64,000 bases of DNA, from the NCBI GenBank assembly GCA_963712835.1, contig CAVQJJ010000006.1, positions 434,001 to 498,000 of the forward strand, read 5' to 3'. The stretch's first letter is position 1. Every line of letters begins with the position of its first letter. A program made the position numbers and the translations under genes. Below, piece by piece: positions 1 to 8,532 of this stretch. Source of the stretch: DATARH01 sp963712835 (lineage in GTDB: Bacteria > Pseudomonadota > Alphaproteobacteria > ATCC43930 > CGMCC-115725). The notes under the pieces were generated by a model that saw nothing but the letters and a program-made list of their open reading frames with translations, searched no databases and was not told the DNA's origin.

Positions 1-441
1 AATCTCGTCGAGGAGATGCGTAAGGCTTCGGTGCTGGCGCGCATCGCCGCGCGCGACATCCACGCGGTCGACGTCGCCGATTTCCTCCATGCCGCGACTG
101 TGGGCGGTGCCACTGCGCTGCTGCGCGACGATATCGGCCGGCTGGCTCCCGGCAAGAAGGCCGATCTGGTGCTGGTCGACCTCGCCTGCCCGCAGATGCA
201 GCCGCCGCGCGATCCGCTGCGCAGTTTCGTCTACCACGCCGCCGATCGCGCGGTGCGCGATGTGTTTGTCGACGGCGTGCAGGTGGTCGCGGATCGTCGC
301 GTGCTGACGATGGACCAGGCCGGCGCCGCGCAGCGCCTTGCGGCGGCGCAGGAGCGCATGGAAGCCGCCGCGCCGCAGCGCGACTACCTGCGCCGCAAGG
401 CCGAGGACATCACGCCGCTGAGCCTGCCGGTCGCGAACTAG
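1..441 (+). CDS. Amidohydrolase family protein, C-terminal part (5' end outside window)
   Basis: The reading frame is open from base 1, so the first residues are Asn-Leu-Val-Glu-Glu-Met-Arg and the true start lies upstream. The 146 visible residues match the end of the TRZ/ATZ/cytosine-deaminase group of metal-dependent hydrolases. There is a helix with the 'ATVGGATALL' type of motif, then 'IGRLAPGKKADLVLVD', the conserved closing strand of the composite beta-sandwich, then a 'VFVDGVQVV' turn. The metal-binding His and Asp residues are in the missing part, so the substrate cannot be named. The stop codon overlaps by two bases the stop of the convergent MscS-type gene. Confidence 0.85.
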   Translation, partial: NLVEEMRKASVLARIAARDIHAVDVADFLHAATVGGATALLRDDIGRLAPGKKADLVLVDLACPQMQPPRDPLRSFVYHAADRAVRDVFVDGVQVVADRRVLTMDQAGAAQRLAAAQERMEAAAPQRDYLRRKAEDITPLSLPVAN

Positions 442-2675
442 GCCTGCGCCGCCGGTGGTCCGCCGAGAACGATCTGCTCTTCCTCGAACCGCTTTTTCAG
501 GCGCCGGTTGAACTCGCGCTGCACCGGCCAGCGTCCGCCATCGGTGCAGACGATCTGCCCGGTAATCGTCACGCCCCACGGCCGCACCTGATCGACCCCG
601 AAAATCTGCAGCTCGCCCAAAATCTTCGGGCCGAACTCCTCGTCCTGGCGCATCGCCGCGCCGATTTCGCTCAGCACTTCCATCACCCGGTCGACATCCT
701 CGGTAAAGGCGACGGTGACCGAGACCGCGGCATTGCCGAGCCCGCGATTGTTGTTGGTGATCGTCGTGACCGAGCTGAACGGGATGATGTGCACCGATCC
801 GTCGCTGGCGCGCAGGCGCATCGTGCGCACCGACAATTGCTCGACCGAACCCGACAGCCCGGCGGCGGTCACCCCGTCGCCGATCTGGATGGCGTTCTCG
901 AACAGCACGAACATCCCGGTGATGACGTCCTGCACCAGGTGCTGGGCACCAAAGCCGATGGCGATCCCCGCAACCCCGGCGCCGGCGAGCAGCGGAGCGA
1001 TGTTGATGCCGATTTCGGAGAGCGCGGTCAGCCCGACAATGGCCACGATCGTCACCAGAAGCGTCGTCCGGAGCAGCGGCATCAGCGTCAACAGCCGCAC
1101 CGAACGCACCTGTCCGCCGGGGCCCGTCTGCGCGAGCTGGCGCTCCAAGACGGCGTGGCTGGCTTCCCAGATCGCGGTCGCCGCGACGACCGCGACGGTC
1201 ACCGTCGCCAGCGCCGAGATGAGGCGTGTGCCGATCCCGCCGGCGACGAGCCAAGCGAAAGCGGGCGCGCCCCACAACTGCAATATCACCACGCCGCACA
1301 GCACGGTGATGATGGTCGTCGTGAGGATTTCCAGCGGCCGCCGGTAACGCGCGACGCGCTGGTTGAGCCCCGGAAGCTGGTCGTGCTCGTCCGGGTTAAG
1401 ACGCAGGAGGCGCTCGATCGTGCCGAGGACGACGATCGTCAGCAGACGCGCGGCGATGATCGCCGCCAGGGTCACGCCGGGAAAATAAAGCCCGGAAAGG
1501 CCGCCACGCGTCCCGGTCGCCAAGCCGACCCAGCAGCTGACGATCGTCACCACCGCGAGGTAAGGCCATGCCTCGGCGAGCCAGATGCGCCCGCGCGCCG
1601 CGTCGCGGCTCATGCCGCGGATATAGGCGCCGACCGCGTGCCGCGAGCGGATCACCACGACGACCAGCATCACCGCCAGAATGAGCGAGATCAGCCGGTC
1701 GAAGCCATCATGCGCGCTCTGATCGAGGCCGAGCAGCAGGGCGACCTCGACCAGCGCATCGCCGAAAATCGCGACGGCGACCAGCCGCCGCACCCACGCG
1801 ATGACGAACCGCGCGTCCGCGTCATCGAGCCGCCACAGCCTCAGGCGCCGATCGCTTGGAGATACCAGCAGGCGGACGACGCACATCGCGGCGCGGCAGG
1901 CGGCATAGGCGTTGACGACCGCGATCACCACGAGCCGCGTCTTTCCATCGATGCCCGGCAGCACGCCGACCAGCAGATTGCCGATGGCCGTGAATACCGC
2001 GACCGGCACCAGATCGAGCAGCAGCCGGATCAGCGCGTACGGCAACAGCCGCAACAGGCGCACGCTGTCGCCGTCGCCGTTGTGGGGCAAATGCCGGGTC
2101 AGCGTGTCCCGCGGCGGGCGCAGCGCGAATGCGGCGAAGAATTCGAGGAGCAGCGCGACGCCGAAAATCAGCGCCAGCCACCCCGCCGCGACCGCGAGGC
2201 TAATCGCCGCCTGCGGGTCGTGTTCGAGGTCGATAACCCAACGCGCCAGCGCCGGCAGGTTGTTCATCGTCTGCAGTGTCGCGGCCGCGTCGCCGGCCAA
2301 TCGCACACTCCAGCGCGAGGCCGCGACAAGCAGCTGTGCGCCGAGGCTGTTGGGTTGCAGCGTCACCGCGGTCGCGGGCTTCGACGCGGCCGGAGCAGGG
2401 TTCGCCTCTGGCGGTGGCGCCGTAGTGCCGGCGGGCGTAGCGGGAGCGGTCTCGGCGATCGCGCGCAGCGTCGTGATCAGCTCGCCGCGTTTTTGCGGGT
2501 CCTGCAGCACATCGAGCGCTTGTCGCGCCTCCGCCGCGGTGAGCGCCGGCGCGCTCGCGGGCGCCGGGCTTACCGCCGGCGCGGTTTGCGCGCGAACATC
2601 CGCGGCATGACCCGCGATCAGCACAAAAAGCGCCAGGCAGAATAGCGATTTCATCATTCGGGAAACCCGAGTCAT
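438..2675 (-). CDS. MscS-family mechanosensitive ion channel with large N-terminal membrane domain
   Basis: This 745-residue protein starts with a cleavable-looking signal peptide (hydrophobic core FCLALFVLIAG, then AHA-type residues) and an Ala/Pro-rich periplasmic stretch. About ten hydrophobic segments follow. The MscS pore helix and beta domain lie near residues 560-650, with the signature 'GAGVAGIAIGFGAQHLV', then 'DVITGMFVLFEN' and 'IQIGDGV'. A soluble cytoplasmic beta/alpha end follows. MscS-family channels release solutes on hypo-osmotic shock; the long N-terminus resembles the larger MscK/YbiO-like members. The start could be residue 1 or the Met at residue 7 (2657), just before the signal core. 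It is convergent with the amidohydrolase and divergent from the next MFS gene. Confidence 0.9.
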   Translation of the reverse strand: MTRVSRMMKSLFCLALFVLIAGHAADVRAQTAPAVSPAPASAPALTAAEARQALDVLQDPQKRGELITTLRAIAETAPATPAGTTAPPPEANPAPAASKPATAVTLQPNSLGAQLLVAASRWSVRLAGDAAATLQTMNNLPALARWVIDLEHDPQAAISLAVAAGWLALIFGVALLLEFFAAFALRPPRDTLTRHLPHNGDGDSVRLLRLLPYALIRLLLDLVPVAVFTAIGNLLVGVLPGIDGKTRLVVIAVVNAYAACRAAMCVVRLLVSPSDRRLRLWRLDDADARFVIAWVRRLVAVAIFGDALVEVALLLGLDQSAHDGFDRLISLILAVMLVVVVIRSRHAVGAYIRGMSRDAARGRIWLAEAWPYLAVVTIVSCWVGLATGTRGGLSGLYFPGVTLAAIIAARLLTIVVLGTIERLLRLNPDEHDQLPGLNQRVARYRRPLEILTTTIITVLCGVVILQLWGAPAFAWLVAGGIGTRLISALATVTVAVVAATAIWEASHAVLERQLAQTGPGGQVRSVRLLTLMPLLRTTLLVTIVAIVGLTALSEIGINIAPLLAGAGVAGIAIGFGAQHLVQDVITGMFVLFENAIQIGDGVTAAGLSGSVEQLSVRTMRLRASDGSVHIIPFSSVTTITNNNRGLGNAAVSVTVAFTEDVDRVMEVLSEIGAAMRQDEEFGPKILGELQIFGVDQVRPWGVTITGQIVCTDGGRWPVQREFNRRLKKRFEEEQIVLGGPPAAQA

Positions 2676-2814
2676 CTACGGAAAAACGGGTGAAATCATC
2701 GCCGGCGCGTCGAGCCGCGCCGGTCATAACCCCTTGATTTGCAGCGCGATCGAATTTCTCCTTCGAACCCCGGCGATGCATCCCCGCACCGGACGTTCTC
2801 GCGTTATGCCTTCT

Positions 2815-4230
2815 ATGAACGCCGAAATTGAGACAGATATCCCAGCCCGCCTCGATCGGCTGCCGTGGTCGCGCTTTCACACGCTGGTCGTCGTCGCGCT
2901 CGGCATCACCTGGATCCTCGACGGTCTCGAGGTGACGCTCGCCGGTTCGCTCTCCGGCGCGCTCCAGCAGAGTCCGGTGCTGCACTTCTCGGAAGTCGAG
3001 GTCGGGCTGGTCAGCACCGCCTATCTAATGGGCGCCGTAGTGGGCGCATTCCTGTTCGGCTACGCGACTGACCGCTTCGGCCGCAAGAAACTCTTTATGG
3101 TGACGCTGGGCCTTTACTTGGCGGCGACCGCCGCCACGGCCTTGTCATGGAATTTCGCCAGTTTCGCGCTGTTCCGGCTGCTGACCGGGGCGGGGATCGG
3201 CGGCGAATACGCCGCGATCAACTCGGCGATCCAGGAGCTGGTGCCGGCGCGGTTTCGCGGCCGCACCGACCTCGCGATCAACGGCAGCTTCTGGGTCGGC
3301 GCGGCGCTGGGCGCGGTGGGCGCGGTGGTATTTCTCAAGCCGGGCGTGCTGCCGCCCGATTGGGGCTGGCGCGCCGCCTTCGGCATCGGCTCGGTGCTCG
3401 GCCTCGCGATCCTGCTGCTGCGCCGCTGGGTGCCGGAAAGCCCCCGCTGGCTGATGCTGCACAATCGCTTGAAGGAAGCGGAAAGAGTGGTCGGCGAGAT
3501 CGAGAAGCGCGTCGAGGGCCACCGTTTGCCGCCCCCGAAAAACAAAATCCGCCTCGCCGTCTCCGCCCGTCACGGGACGATCGACATCATGCTTGCCGTG
3601 GCGCGGCGATACCCGAGCCGCGCGGTGCTCGGTCTCGTCCTGATGGGAACGCAGGCCTTCTTCTACAACGCGATCTTCTTTTCCTATGCGCTGGTGCTGA
3701 CCCGCTTCTTCAATGTCCCGTCGGGGTCGATCGGCTGGTACATCCTGCCTTTCGCGCTCGGCAACTTCATCGGCCCGCTGGTTTTGGGACCGCTGTTCGA
3801 CACGATCGGGCGCAAGCCGATGATCGCCTTCACCTACGCGATCTCGGGCGTGCTGCTGGCGATCGTCGGCTATCTGTTCCGCGAAAACCTCGTCGGTGCG
3901 GCGGCGCTTACCGCGTGCTGGACCGGCATCTTCTTCTTTGCTTCAGCGGCGGCAAGCGCCGCCTATCTGACGGTCAGCGAGAGCTTCCCGCTGGAGGCGC
4001 GCGCCCTGGCGATCGCGTTCTTTTACGCCGTCGGGACCGCCTGCGGCGGCGCCGTGGCGCCCTACCTCTTCGCGGCGCTGATCGGTTCCGGCGAGCGCGG
4101 CAACGTCTTTCTCGGCTATCTGTTCGGCGCCGCGTTGATGGTCGGCGCGGCGGTCGTCGAGCTGCTGATCGGCATCAAGGCCGAGCGCCAATCGCTCGAA
4201 GAGGTCGCCCGGCCGATCTCCGCGCGTTAG
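2815..4230 (+). CDS. MFS transporter, metabolite:H+ symporter / sugar-porter type
   Basis: This protein of about 471 residues has twelve predicted membrane helices. The family signs are 'LFGYATDRFGRKKLF' (the D-R-x-G-R-K/R loop 2-3 motif), 'GIGGEYAAINSAIQELVP' in helix 4, 'PESPRWL' before the central loop and a second 'DTIGRKPMI' loop in the C-terminal half. This pattern is typical of inner-membrane proton symporters for organic acids or sugars; the substrate is not predictable. The frame is open upstream, but Met at 2815 (or 2806) fits the family start better than the one at 2734, because the residues before it look like untranslated leader. It stands alone, divergent from the MscS gene. Confidence 0.85.
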   Translation: MNAEIETDIPARLDRLPWSRFHTLVVVALGITWILDGLEVTLAGSLSGALQQSPVLHFSEVEVGLVSTAYLMGAVVGAFLFGYATDRFGRKKLFMVTLGLYLAATAATALSWNFASFALFRLLTGAGIGGEYAAINSAIQELVPARFRGRTDLAINGSFWVGAALGAVGAVVFLKPGVLPPDWGWRAAFGIGSVLGLAILLLRRWVPESPRWLMLHNRLKEAERVVGEIEKRVEGHRLPPPKNKIRLAVSARHGTIDIMLAVARRYPSRAVLGLVLMGTQAFFYNAIFFSYALVLTRFFNVPSGSIGWYILPFALGNFIGPLVLGPLFDTIGRKPMIAFTYAISGVLLAIVGYLFRENLVGAAALTACWTGIFFFASAAASAAYLTVSESFPLEARALAIAFFYAVGTACGGAVAPYLFAALIGSGERGNVFLGYLFGAALMVGAAVVELLIGIKAERQSLEEVARPISAR

Positions 4231-4273
4231 CCCTGCCTTCGCCGGTACGAGGAGTTAGCCTATATCTGCGACG

Positions 4274-5284
4274 ATGATGGCCCCGCATCCCGAAACCTGG
4301 CTACGCGTCACTCCGAGCGGACTTTATTGCGAGCCGGGCGATTTCTTCATCGATCCGGTGCAGCCGGTCGGCTGGGCAGTCATCACGCACGGCCACAGCG
4401 ACCACGCCCGGCCGGGCCACCGCCATACGCTGGTGACACCGGAAACCCTCGCGATCATGCGTCAGCGCTACGGCGACGATGCCGGCTTCTCACGGCAAGA
4501 AGCTCGCTACGGCGAAACGGTGGCGATGGGCGGCGTTAATGTGAGGCTGATCCCCGCCGGCCATGTGCTTGGCAGCGCGCAGATCGTGCTTGAGTACAAA
4601 GGGAGCCGGGTCGTCGTCTCGGGCGACTACAAACGCCGGCGCGACCCGACCTGCCCGCCGTTCGAGCCGCAGCCCTGCGATGTCTTCATCACCGAGGCGA
4701 CCTTCGGCCTCCCGGTCTTTCGCCATCCGCCGGACCGGGACGAGATCGGCCGGCTGCTCCACTCGGTATCGCTGTTTCCCGAGCGCTGTCATCTGGTCGG
4801 CGTCTACGCTCTCGGCAAATGCCAGCGGGTCATCGCCTTGCTGCGCGAGGCCGGATACGACGCGCCGATCTACCTGCACGGTGCGCTGATCGGCCTCTGC
4901 GAACTCTACGAGCGGCTCGGGGTCGCTCTCGGCCCGCTGCCGCCGGCGACCGGCGCGTCGAAGGCCGAGCTCGCCGGCCAGATTGTGCTGGCGCCGCCCG
5001 GCGCCATTGCCGATCGCTGGTCGCGTCGCCTGCCCGATCCGGTGGCGGCGATGGCCTCGGGCTGGATGTGCGTCAAGCAGCGCGCCAAGGCGAGCGGCGT
5101 CGAGCTGCCGCTCGTCATCTCCGACCACGCCGACTGGGATGAGCTGACCCAAACCCTCGACGATGTCGGCGCGCCGGAAATCTGGGTCACCCACGGCAAC
5201 GAAGAAGCGCTTGTCTATTACGCGACCGGCAAGGGTCGCAAGGCGAAGGCGCTGGCGCTGCTCGGCTACGAAGACGAGGAGTGA
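4274..5284 (+). CDS. Ligase-associated DNA exonuclease, metallo-beta-lactamase fold
   Basis: This 336-residue protein carries the metallo-beta-lactamase metal motif HGHSDHAR at residues 39-46. Later come the conserved 'GHVLGSAQIVLEY' strand, the metal Asp in 'VVSGDYKRRRDP', and 'ISDHADWDEL' near the end. These are signs of the beta-CASP-like, SNM1/CPSF-related exonuclease that bacteria encode beside an ATP-dependent DNA ligase (the TIGR04122-type family). The ligase lies at 6741-8432. The usual partners (Lhr-like helicase, PdeM nuclease) are not in the window, and an antisense MFS gene separates this gene from the ligase. The last 19 bases overlap the end of that convergent gene. The role is inferred to be repair of double-strand or alkylation damage. 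Confidence 0.9.
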   Translation: MMAPHPETWLRVTPSGLYCEPGDFFIDPVQPVGWAVITHGHSDHARPGHRHTLVTPETLAIMRQRYGDDAGFSRQEARYGETVAMGGVNVRLIPAGHVLGSAQIVLEYKGSRVVVSGDYKRRRDPTCPPFEPQPCDVFITEATFGLPVFRHPPDRDEIGRLLHSVSLFPERCHLVGVYALGKCQRVIALLREAGYDAPIYLHGALIGLCELYERLGVALGPLPPATGASKAELAGQIVLAPPGAIADRWSRRLPDPVAAMASGWMCVKQRAKASGVELPLVISDHADWDELTQTLDDVGAPEIWVTHGNEEALVYYATGKGRKAKALALLGYEDEE

Positions 5285-6600
5285 ACCGGGATCAGGTGGA
5301 TGCGTCCGGCGACCGCGCGCACCTTGCGCGGCGCGGCGCGCCAGATCGCGGCGGCCGACACGATATTGAGCCCGATGCACATCCAGAAGGTCGGCGCGTA
5401 GCTGCCGACAAGATCGCGCAGCGTGCCGGCGACCCACGGCCCCGCCGCGCCGCCGACAATCCCCGACAGCATCACCACGCTGAAAATGCTGCCCTGGTGC
5501 TTGCCGGCGAAAATCTCCGCCGGGATCGGCCCCATGACCGAGGTGAGGCTGTAGCCGAGCGTCCCCTGCGCGACAACCATCGCCCACAGCAGCGCCATCG
5601 TCGGATGGCTTTTGAGCGAGATCAGCGCCAGGCAGCACAGCACGAACCCGCCATTGCCGATCGCCCAGATCCATTCGCGGCCGATGCGGTCGGAGAGATG
5701 GCCGAGGGCGATCTGGCCCGGCACCGCGACGAGGCTCACCAGGCCCAGCGCCCAGGCCGCGTCGGTCGCCGAAAAGCCGATCTCGGTCAGGTATTTGGTC
5801 TGGTGTACCTGCACCGCGTACCACGCGAAGAGGCTGCCGAAATAGCCGAGCGCCAACCACCAGAAGCGCCGTGTCTTGATCGCGCGCCCGAGTGTCCACT
5901 CGATTGCCGCCCAGGCGGGGTCGACGATGTTGCTGCTTCCAGTGCTGCTCACCCGCGCGACGTGTTCGCCGTCGGGTTCGAGGCCGATATCCTCCGGCCG
6001 GTGCCGCAATAGCAGGTTCAGCGGACCGAGCAGCGCCAGCACCAGGATGCCGAGCATCCAGCACCCGCTGCGCCAGCCGCCGGTGCCGATCATGTACTGC
6101 AGCCACGGCAAGATGATGATCGAGCCGACCCCGACGCCGGAAAAGGCGATGCTGATCGCCAAACCGCGCCGACGTACGAACCAGTGCGGCAGATAGATCG
6201 ACTGCGTCGTGTACGTGAAGCAGTTGACCCCGGCGCCGCACATCGCGCCCAAGGTCAGGTAGAGCTGCCACGGCTCGCGCGCCAAGGTCGCGAGCAGCAG
6301 CCCCGCGCCCATTGTGACGATACCCGCCTCGACGATGGCGCGCGGCCCACGCCGGTCGATCAGCCGGCCGGCAAACGGCGTGATCAGCGCCGACAGCAGA
6401 AAGCCGAACGAGAAGATGCCGGCGGTAAGCCCACGATCCCACCCGAAATCCTTGAGGATCGGCGGGTAGAGGAGTGAGAAGGCGGTGCGCCCGTTGACCC
6501 CGACCGCCATCGTCAAAAACGCGACGGCCACCAGCAGCCAGCCATAGAAAAACGGCAACCGAGACGGGGTTTTGCGGGACACGGCGTTGTCGGTCATCAA
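5266..6600 (-). CDS. MFS transporter, oxalate/monocarboxylate-like
   Basis: This 444-residue membrane protein has twelve hydrophobic helices. It opens with 'FFYGWLLVAVAFLTMAVG', the start pattern of the OFA/monocarboxylate-like MFS group, and has 'GRLIDRRGPRAIVEAG' in loop 2-3 and 'GHLSDRIGREWIWAIG' in loop 8-9. 'GLAISIAFSGVGVGS' in helix 5 is also typical. The group takes up or exports small organic anions; the cargo here is unknown. The gene runs opposite to its neighbours and separates the exonuclease from the ligase. A perfect 10-bp palindrome sits seven bases upstream of the start codon (6608-6617). The start at 6600 encodes Met-Met and either could be used. Confidence 0.85.
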   Translation of the reverse strand: MMTDNAVSRKTPSRLPFFYGWLLVAVAFLTMAVGVNGRTAFSLLYPPILKDFGWDRGLTAGIFSFGFLLSALITPFAGRLIDRRGPRAIVEAGIVTMGAGLLLATLAREPWQLYLTLGAMCGAGVNCFTYTTQSIYLPHWFVRRRGLAISIAFSGVGVGSIIILPWLQYMIGTGGWRSGCWMLGILVLALLGPLNLLLRHRPEDIGLEPDGEHVARVSSTGSSNIVDPAWAAIEWTLGRAIKTRRFWWLALGYFGSLFAWYAVQVHQTKYLTEIGFSATDAAWALGLVSLVAVPGQIALGHLSDRIGREWIWAIGNGGFVLCCLALISLKSHPTMALLWAMVVAQGTLGYSLTSVMGPIPAEIFAGKHQGSIFSVVMLSGIVGGAAGPWVAGTLRDLVGSYAPTFWMCIGLNIVSAAAIWRAAPRKVRAVAGRIHLIPVHSSSS

Positions 6601-6607
6601 GGAATTT

Positions 6608-6617
6608 GTCGTACGAC
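6608..6617. promoter_or_regulatory. Palindrome GTCGTACGAC, possible regulator site
   Basis: A perfect 10-base palindrome lies seven bases upstream of the start of the minus-strand MFS gene, in the divergent region shared with the DNA ligase. GntR-type regulators often bind palindromes of the T-N-G-T-A/C-N-A kind. No regulator gene lies next to it, so this is only a candidate operator. Confidence 0.3.
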
Positions 6618-6740
6618 GCGGACGTTAGGGCAACGACCCGGCAGGTAATGCCCGGTTCTTGCGGTGTTATACTTTGGTAGATGACTGCTTCGGTGAACCA
6701 AAACTTCGGCTGCGATCTAAGCGACGGCGTCGAGGGCGCC

Positions 6741-8432
6741 ATGAACCGATTCGCCGAGTTGCTCGACGCGCTGCTCTTCACCCCGTCGCGCAACGGCAAA
6801 TTGCGGCTGATGCGGGAATATTTCGCGACTCAGCCCGATCCCGAGCGCGGCTGGGCGTTGGCGGCACTGACCGGCGAGCTGGTCTTCGCCGAGGCCAAGC
6901 CCGGCCAAGTGCGGGCGCTGGCGATGGCGCGGGTCGACCCCGAGCTCTTCGCCTGGTCGCTCGATTTTGTCGGCGACCTTGCCGAGACCGTATCGCTGAT
7001 CTGGCCCGACCCTCACCCTCCCATCGCTGGCGCGATGGGCTCCTCCCTCTCCCGCGATGCGGGCGAGGGGACAAAGGCGCCTCTGCGAAATCCCCTCTCC
7101 CGCACTGCGGGAGAGGGTGGCGAGACGCAACGCGGCGAGCCGGGTGAGGGTCAACCGCTTTCCCTCTCCGAAATCGTCGACACCCTGCGCCTCGCGAGCC
7201 GCGCCGAGGTCGGCGCGCATCTAGCCGGCTGGCTCGACCGGCTCGATGCGACCGGGCGCTGGGCGCTGTTGAAGCTCGTCACCGGCGCGCTGCGGATCGG
7301 CGTCTCTGCTCGCCTCGCCAAGACTGCGCTCGCCGAAGGGGCGGGGGTCAAGATCGAAGAGATCGAGGAAATCTGGCACGGTTTGGCGCCGCCTTACGGG
7401 CCGCTCTTCGCCTGGCTCGACGGCAAGGCAGAGCGGCCCGCGATCGGCGACCTGCCGAATTTCACGCCGCTGATGCTGTCTCAGCCGCTGGAGGAGGATG
7501 GCCTCGCCGCGCTCGATCCCACCGCCTATTTCGCCGAGTGGAAATGGGACGGCATCCGTGTGCAGCTCGTCTCGCGGCGCGGGGAGCGCCGGCTCTACTC
7601 GCGTTCCGGCGACGATATCGGCCCGGCGTTCCCCGACATTCTCGCAGCGACGCCCGACGACGTCGCGCTCGACGGCGAGCTTCTGGTGATCCGCGACGGC
7701 GAGGTCGCCCCGTTCAACGATTTGCAGCAGCGCCTCAACCGCAAAACCCCGACCCCGAAAATGCTCACCGATTTCCCGGTCGCGGTGCGGCTCTACGACA
7801 TCATGCGCCTCGGAAACGATGATTTGCGTCCGCTGCCGCTTACCGAACGACGGGATCGCCTCGTCGCCTGGTACGGCGATGCGCCTCGGCAGCGGCTCGA
7901 CCTGTCGCCGCTGGTGCCGTTCGAGACCTGGAACGATCTTAAGACGCTGCGCGACGACGCCCGCGCCAACGGCATCGAGGGGCTGATGCTGAAGCGGCGC
8001 GACTCGCCCTATCTCTCCGGCCGTCCGAAAGGACCATGGTTCAAGTGGAAGCGCGGCGCGCTGACCATCGATGCGGTGCTGATGTACGCCCAGCGCGGCC
8101 ACGGCAAGCGCTCGTCGTTCTATTCCGATTACACGTTTGGCGCCTGGCGCGACGACGCGCTGGTGCCCGTTGGCAAGGCGTATTCCGGATTCACCGATGA
8201 CGAGCTGCGTCTCCTGGACAAATGGGTGCGCGACAATACCGTGCGGCGCTACGGCCCGGTGCGCGAGGTCGCGCCCGGCCTGGTGCTGGAGATCGCCTTC
8301 GACAGCGTCCACCGCTCGACGCGCCACAAATCCGGGGTAGCGATGCGTTTCCCTCGCGTCCATCGCATCCGCTGGGACAAGCCCTTCGCCGAGGCCGACA
8401 CGCTGGAGAATCTGGAAAAGATGATGACCTGA
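6741..8432 (+). CDS. ATP-dependent DNA ligase (PP_1105/TIGR04120-like) with repeat-derived insert
   Basis: This protein of about 563 residues has the nucleotidyl-transfer motif KWDGIR at residues 268-273, whose Lys carries AMP. It then has the motif III-V series 'LDGELLV', 'EGLMLKRRDSPY' and 'WFKWKR', and an OB-fold end. Together with the exonuclease at 4274 this is the bacterial ligase-associated repair module. The Met at 6741 ('MNRFAELLDALLFTPS') matches the family start; the frame is open back to 6681. Residues about 91-137 are low-complexity (SRDAGEG, SRTAGEGG) and are encoded by a palindromic repeat at 7009-7151 lying in frame between the N-terminal helical domain and the catalytic domain. 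This insert is not expected in the family. Confidence 0.9.
   Translation: MNRFAELLDALLFTPSRNGKLRLMREYFATQPDPERGWALAALTGELVFAEAKPGQVRALAMARVDPELFAWSLDFVGDLAETVSLIWPDPHPPIAGAMGSSLSRDAGEGTKAPLRNPLSRTAGEGGETQRGEPGEGQPLSLSEIVDTLRLASRAEVGAHLAGWLDRLDATGRWALLKLVTGALRIGVSARLAKTALAEGAGVKIEEIEEIWHGLAPPYGPLFAWLDGKAERPAIGDLPNFTPLMLSQPLEEDGLAALDPTAYFAEWKWDGIRVQLVSRRGERRLYSRSGDDIGPAFPDILAATPDDVALDGELLVIRDGEVAPFNDLQQRLNRKTPTPKMLTDFPVAVRLYDIMRLGNDDLRPLPLTERRDRLVAWYGDAPRQRLDLSPLVPFETWNDLKTLRDDARANGIEGLMLKRRDSPYLSGRPKGPWFKWKRGALTIDAVLMYAQRGHGKRSSFYSDYTFGAWRDDALVPVGKAYSGFTDDELRLLDKWVRDNTVRRYGPVREVAPGLVLEIAFDSVHRSTRHKSGVAMRFPRVHRIRWDKPFAEADTLENLEKMMT
7009..7151. repeat. Dispersed palindromic repeat inserted in frame in the DNA ligase gene
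   Basis: The element is bounded by inverted ends (gaccctcacc at the left, ggtgagggtc at the right). It contains two inner hairpins of the form cctctcccgc-N-gcgggagagg. The same sequence type recurs at 30256-30330 and 33911-34035. Such GC-rich palindromes are common in alphaproteobacterial genomes, usually between genes. Here the element leaves the reading frame open and adds roughly 47 residues. Confidence 0.8.
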
Positions 8433-8532
8433 CCGGTCATCGTTTTTTCTTGTAATCGGTGGCCGATGCACGATATGGGGCCGGTTCGATAATTCGGCGC
8501 GCAGCGCACGGATCAAGCAGGGAGGAGCGGCG

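Noticed and set aside
789..2645. A 618-residue plus-strand open frame
   Set aside because: It is Arg/His/Gln/Asp-rich and lies opposite the MscS gene; it is the antisense shadow common in high-GC DNA.
7010..7150. CRISPR-like array in the paired repeats of the ligase gene
   Set aside because: The units are inverted, not direct, and there are no regular spacers or cas genes.
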